Positions 35,936 through 64,000 of a stretch of 64,000 bases of DNA are shown here, in pieces. The notes under the pieces are model-generated. The model did no database searches. It saw only the letters and a list, made by a program, of their open reading frames with translations, and was not told where the DNA came from. Within the stretch, counting starts at the first letter, position 1; every line of letters starts with the position of its first letter. Position numbers and translations under genes: made by a program. Where the stretch lies: positions 21,249,435 to 21,313,434 of the forward strand of contig OZ022342.1 of NCBI GenBank assembly GCA_963989245.1, read 5' to 3'. Source of the stretch: Nansenia antarctica. Its lineage: Eukaryota; Chordata; Actinopteri; Argentiniformes; Microstomatidae.

Positions 35936-37365
35936 CAATTTTCTTTCTTTTTTTAGTCTTATTTTATTTTATTAATACAGTGGATTGTTCTCCATGCTTC
36001 TCTGACTCAGAATATACGATTTTCATTGACTTGTCACGCTGGGTTTAAAAGCTACTGAAAAAGGCCCTGTGGAGACCTGTGAAAAACGAATATCTGATAT
36101 AAAACTAACTTTACAAAGGTAGAACTTGGCTACAATTCAAGGCTGAATTGGACAGAGGCTGAATTGGATGTAGTTTAGTGGGAGAATAACATGAGGTCTC
36201 AGAGTTGGGTAAGTCAGGCCCATACTGGTGAAGCAGATTGACTCAGAGCTCAGAGACATGGGGTCCAGCATCAATAACACAGAGAGCCGCACAGTAAACA
36301 CTGACCGGCCTGCCTTTGTTAGGATTGACGCCTCCGCGCTCCACTGGATTGTGAAACAACGTTGCAGCCAAAGAAGGGAAATCAGGACCAGAATTCAATC
36401 TGCCACTCAGTGGAAAGCCTTTAAGGACAGACACAGAGACACGCAGCCACCCACAGGACTCACACCAGTCAGATTACTGCTAAATCTCCCTGGCTATGTG
36501 GGTAGCACGGCTGTGGTTAGGAATGAGGATTACAGATTGGGTGGATAAACAGGGGGATTCTTTTTCCCACATAGAAGGAGCAATGTTGAATGTCAACAAC
36601 ATGTCATCAATTACTTAATTACAGCTATGCACGCCTCAACTCTCCAACGCAAATATTGATGTGTGGTGAGGGCAATGTGGCAGCTTTTTGTTATTGTAGA
36701 TGTTGTAATTGGAATGGCCCGAAGCTTTGTCTAGAAATTTCAATTATTTGTTTTCCCCTCTCCTCTCTTGGGAAAGATGGATGGATATGATCAAGGGATA
36801 CAGTACACTTGATGAGGTGAGGATGCACAACTTCAGTGACGCACATGAAGTGAGCTCGAGAAAACGTCCTGCTGTTTTCAGTGATTCCCCCCCAGCTGTT
36901 TTCGACGATGATGAATTCAGCTGCAAACTACAGTCTCATTATAATTCCATCCAAACAGAACAGCTTACAATGTTACTGTAAACAAACAGCCGAATTTATT
37001 TACAATAAAACTAATGCAAAAAAATCATTCCATCACAAGTGGTCATTTGTTCAATCATGAAAATAAACAAACCTTTTTGAAAGCTATAATGAATCATACA
37101 AATGTTTATATATTAATGTGTATAAAGCCAACAATGCCTCTTCAGATGCGAACATACATACTTTTGCCGTTTATTTTTTAGCAAAACACTATTCAGAAGC
37201 ATTGACATCCAAGTGCCCTGTGTTCCATATTAATAATCATATCTAATGCATAGAAAAGGGAGAAATGGGAGTAGATATGCAGTGATAATGCTGCCTCTGA
37301 GAAGATATGCAAATAGCCAGTCCCACACACTTTAAACATATTTACTTTCATTGCACATTAACGTG

Positions 37366-37369
<4 letters not shown>

Positions 37370-37410
<41 letters not shown>

Positions 37411-37430
37411 ACGCACACACACACACACTA
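37370..37430 (+). repeat. (CA)n microsatellite
   Basis: CA dinucleotides with a few CG interruptions, possibly inside the MYO18A 3' UTR. Confidence 0.9.
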
Positions 37431-38771
37431 CCTTTCAACACACTAATCTACATAGACATACTTTGCATATTTATTATTGAAAATTCATAAGGTCACATCA
37501 TTCTAAAGGATATCATTGTCATTCAATAAGGCCAAATACAAATTAATCCTGCATGTTTTCAATGTTGTTGAGGGATCACAGACGGATTCCACATTAGAAG
37601 TTCTGTTACATAGTGTGTGATTTGTTTCCCACCGGGAATTTGTCGAATATAAAACCAAAAATTATTTTCCTATCCAGTGCATATGCGTTTTGATTGTTAA
37701 AGAAACAAGAGACAGATCCCTGGGAAGCCCCATTATACCCGATAGTAAATATATTCCCTTTTAAAACGACACAAGAGAACAAAAAGAGGACACAAAACAC
37801 AAGGCTGAGCCTCCAACGACCCAGACGGAAATCACTCCAGCATGAACAACTGGATGGACATTTAGCAGAGCAGATACAAGGCTTGTGATATATAACACCC
37901 TATCCCCGACTCACAGCAGATTCACCCTCACCTTCTTACCAGGTGCAGTGCCTTAAAAAAAAACATCAAAAAGAGAAACAAAACAGACTCAAAAAGAAAT
38001 ATAAATACTTTAGTGTCTTTTTTCCTCAGGTTACGGGTAATTATTCCTTTGCAGCACAATAGCAGAGCAAGTCCACACCGATGGAGAGGAGATGATATAC
38101 TGCACAGTATCTAAGTGGTTATAGGACAATAGGACTGGGCCTGTTGTGAGGTTGGAGGGGCCAGAGTGGGTTAAGCCTCCCAGGCACCTGCCATCTGTAT
38201 AAACCCCCAAAATCCTCAGCTCTCAAACAGCAGCGATGACGGGAGCTTAAGTTAGCCTATGACAAAGCAGCTCTCTTAAATACACCAGTGGTGATAAGCG
38301 CTATTGATATCTCTTAAAATATACCAGTGGTGCTAAGCTTTTACTGGTCTCTACTTATTTCACGTAAAAAAGCTGCAGAGTAGTGGGAGGCTGTGGTGCC
38401 AGAGATACAAATCATGGGAATTCATGACGTCAATGAGCCCACCACCAAACGACAAGGACACTCTGGATGCTTTAAAGCTTGAAATATTAGCAAACACGTT
38501 TTTTTTCTTTTTCTTTTACTGTACTATTATACGTTCCATTTTGTCCAAATGACAGTGGCGGTTTGATTGGAACCGTGGAAAGCTGACCAGTGCACTCGGA
38601 GCCTTCCCTGACCTTCCCTGCCCTTGTGCTAGCTTGCTTGCTTGCGCAGCGTAGCTTGCTGATGTCCAGATGAGGTGGAGTGGGGGATGGTGAGAGATGT
38701 GTGTGTGTCAGTCTCCAGGGTGTGGGTGAGGGTGGGGGTGGGGGTGGTGAGAGACATGGCAGGAGTCTCGG

Positions 38772-63294
<24,523 letters not shown>

Positions 63295-64000
63295 CTGCAA
63301 CACACACCAGCACCCCCCTCAGTACACCCACCACCACCACCACCACCACCACCACAGCCTGGGGGGCGTTCCATCAGACAGCCCCCCCTGCGGCTCTCTC
63401 CAAGGATGGAATAATCCTCACTCCAGACTCTGCATAATCAAACTCGATGTTACCCGACATTTGCATAGATTTATAATTCCAGTTCTGCGCACGGATCTCA
63501 AGTTCAAATCCTACCCTAAGAGAATAGCTCTTCCAGGCAAAAAACCCCAATGAATCATAAATATTACAGATGACTTTTTCTGAATATTTGGAATGGTGTG
63601 AACCCTCCAGCGACACCAGTGTCGACAGAGACGAGACATTAAAAGTACATCTTCTTTCGACAAGTTCAGTTGTGTAGCTGACAGCCTAAGAGCAGCCATC
63701 AGACTGTCCTCATTCCATATAAAGGACTATAAATACACTAGCTCCTGTGTTAACCTTATTATCAGCACTTGCCTTTACGTCAAGTGAACGGTGGTGCGTT
63801 TAATTTCGAATCGCATTGCAATCATGAGCATAATGTATTATTCAATTGTCGAGGGCACCTACACTTAGAACTGTTCTGCTGAACGGTGAAGTGTTCTGAA
63901 CTATCCGGTCCCCCGTCATTCCATTTTTCTTTCCTAAGAGGAGGTATCTTTAGCTTGGCACAGCTGAAAATAATTACCCCCACAGAGCATCTTCAATCTT
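63295..64000 (-). other. MYO18A intron, right edge
   Basis: No exon recognised between the exon a acceptor and the window end. A (CCA)n run lies at 63328-63354. The rest is unique-looking AT-rich sequence. Confidence 0.5.

Larger units (their letters stand above)
31569..38771. other. tail-to-tail intergenic region PIPOX / MYO18A
   Basis: About 7.2 kb between the two stop codons. It contains the PIPOX 3' UTR, LINE copy B and the adjoining L1-like fragment (32.5-33.7 kb), a short dispersed repeat at 35.87-35.94 kb, a CA repeat at 37.37-37.43 kb and probably the MYO18A 3' UTR towards 38.77 kb. Candidate MYO18A polyadenylation hexamers (TTTATT on the plus strand) occur near 37170 and 37469. Reading frames in 34-37 kb show no protein features I can support. 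Confidence 0.6.

Overview
The window is vertebrate nuclear DNA, almost certainly from a teleost fish. Genes are split into short exons with GT-AG introns. Long (CA)n and (CT)n microsatellites are everywhere, and most of the space between exons is decayed transposons of fish type: L2-like LINE, Ty3/Gypsy, Tc1-like, hAT, an RLE-type non-LTR element and an L1-like fragment. Two dispersed repeats (about 17.03-17.16 kb and 50.10-50.34 kb) resemble sequences I know as abundant in salmonids and their relatives, so a salmoniform or esociform fish is a reasonable but unproven guess. There are no bacterial genes, operons or CRISPR arrays.

Three protein-coding genes are supported. (1) A signal-peptide first exon on the minus strand at 4643-4727, very probably exon 1 of SEZ6 (neuronal CUB/Sushi membrane protein). 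A near-consensus REST/NRSF silencer site (5005-5025) lies about 280 bp upstream of its start codon. The rest of that gene lies off the left edge or in the large first intron. (2) A complete PIPOX gene (peroxisomal sarcosine/pipecolic acid oxidase) on the plus strand, 20666-31568, with eight exons giving 388 residues. (3) The 3' part of MYO18A (unconventional myosin XVIIIa) on the minus strand, from 63294 down to 38772: eleven coiled-coil tail exons and one linker exon, followed by two alternative terminal exons. The order and orientation SEZ6(-), PIPOX(+), MYO18A(-) are those I recall for human 17q11.2, which supports all three calls.

Layout: 1-4642 SEZ6 intron 1; 4643-5050 SEZ6 first exon and promoter; 5.05-20.66 kb intergenic, with an L2-type LINE at 7.9-9.6 kb, a 98-bp-arm hairpin at 12.16-12.38 kb and a 29-bp minisatellite at 17.2-17.7 kb; 20.67-31.57 kb PIPOX, whose last intron holds a degenerate Ty3/Gypsy element; 31.57-38.77 kb tail-to-tail intergenic space with a retrotransposon chimera at 32.4-33.8 kb; 38.77-63.29 kb MYO18A, with several transposon fossils in its introns.

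The points most worth following up are: two MYO18A C-termini that are both in phase with the same upstream donor, a short conserved-type end and a 515-residue Ser/Asp/Glu/Lys-rich end; the REST site at SEZ6; a near-intact restriction-like endonuclease reading frame of a non-LTR retrotransposon in a MYO18A intron; CA/UG repeats sitting against MYO18A splice sites; and the weak PTS1 of PIPOX.
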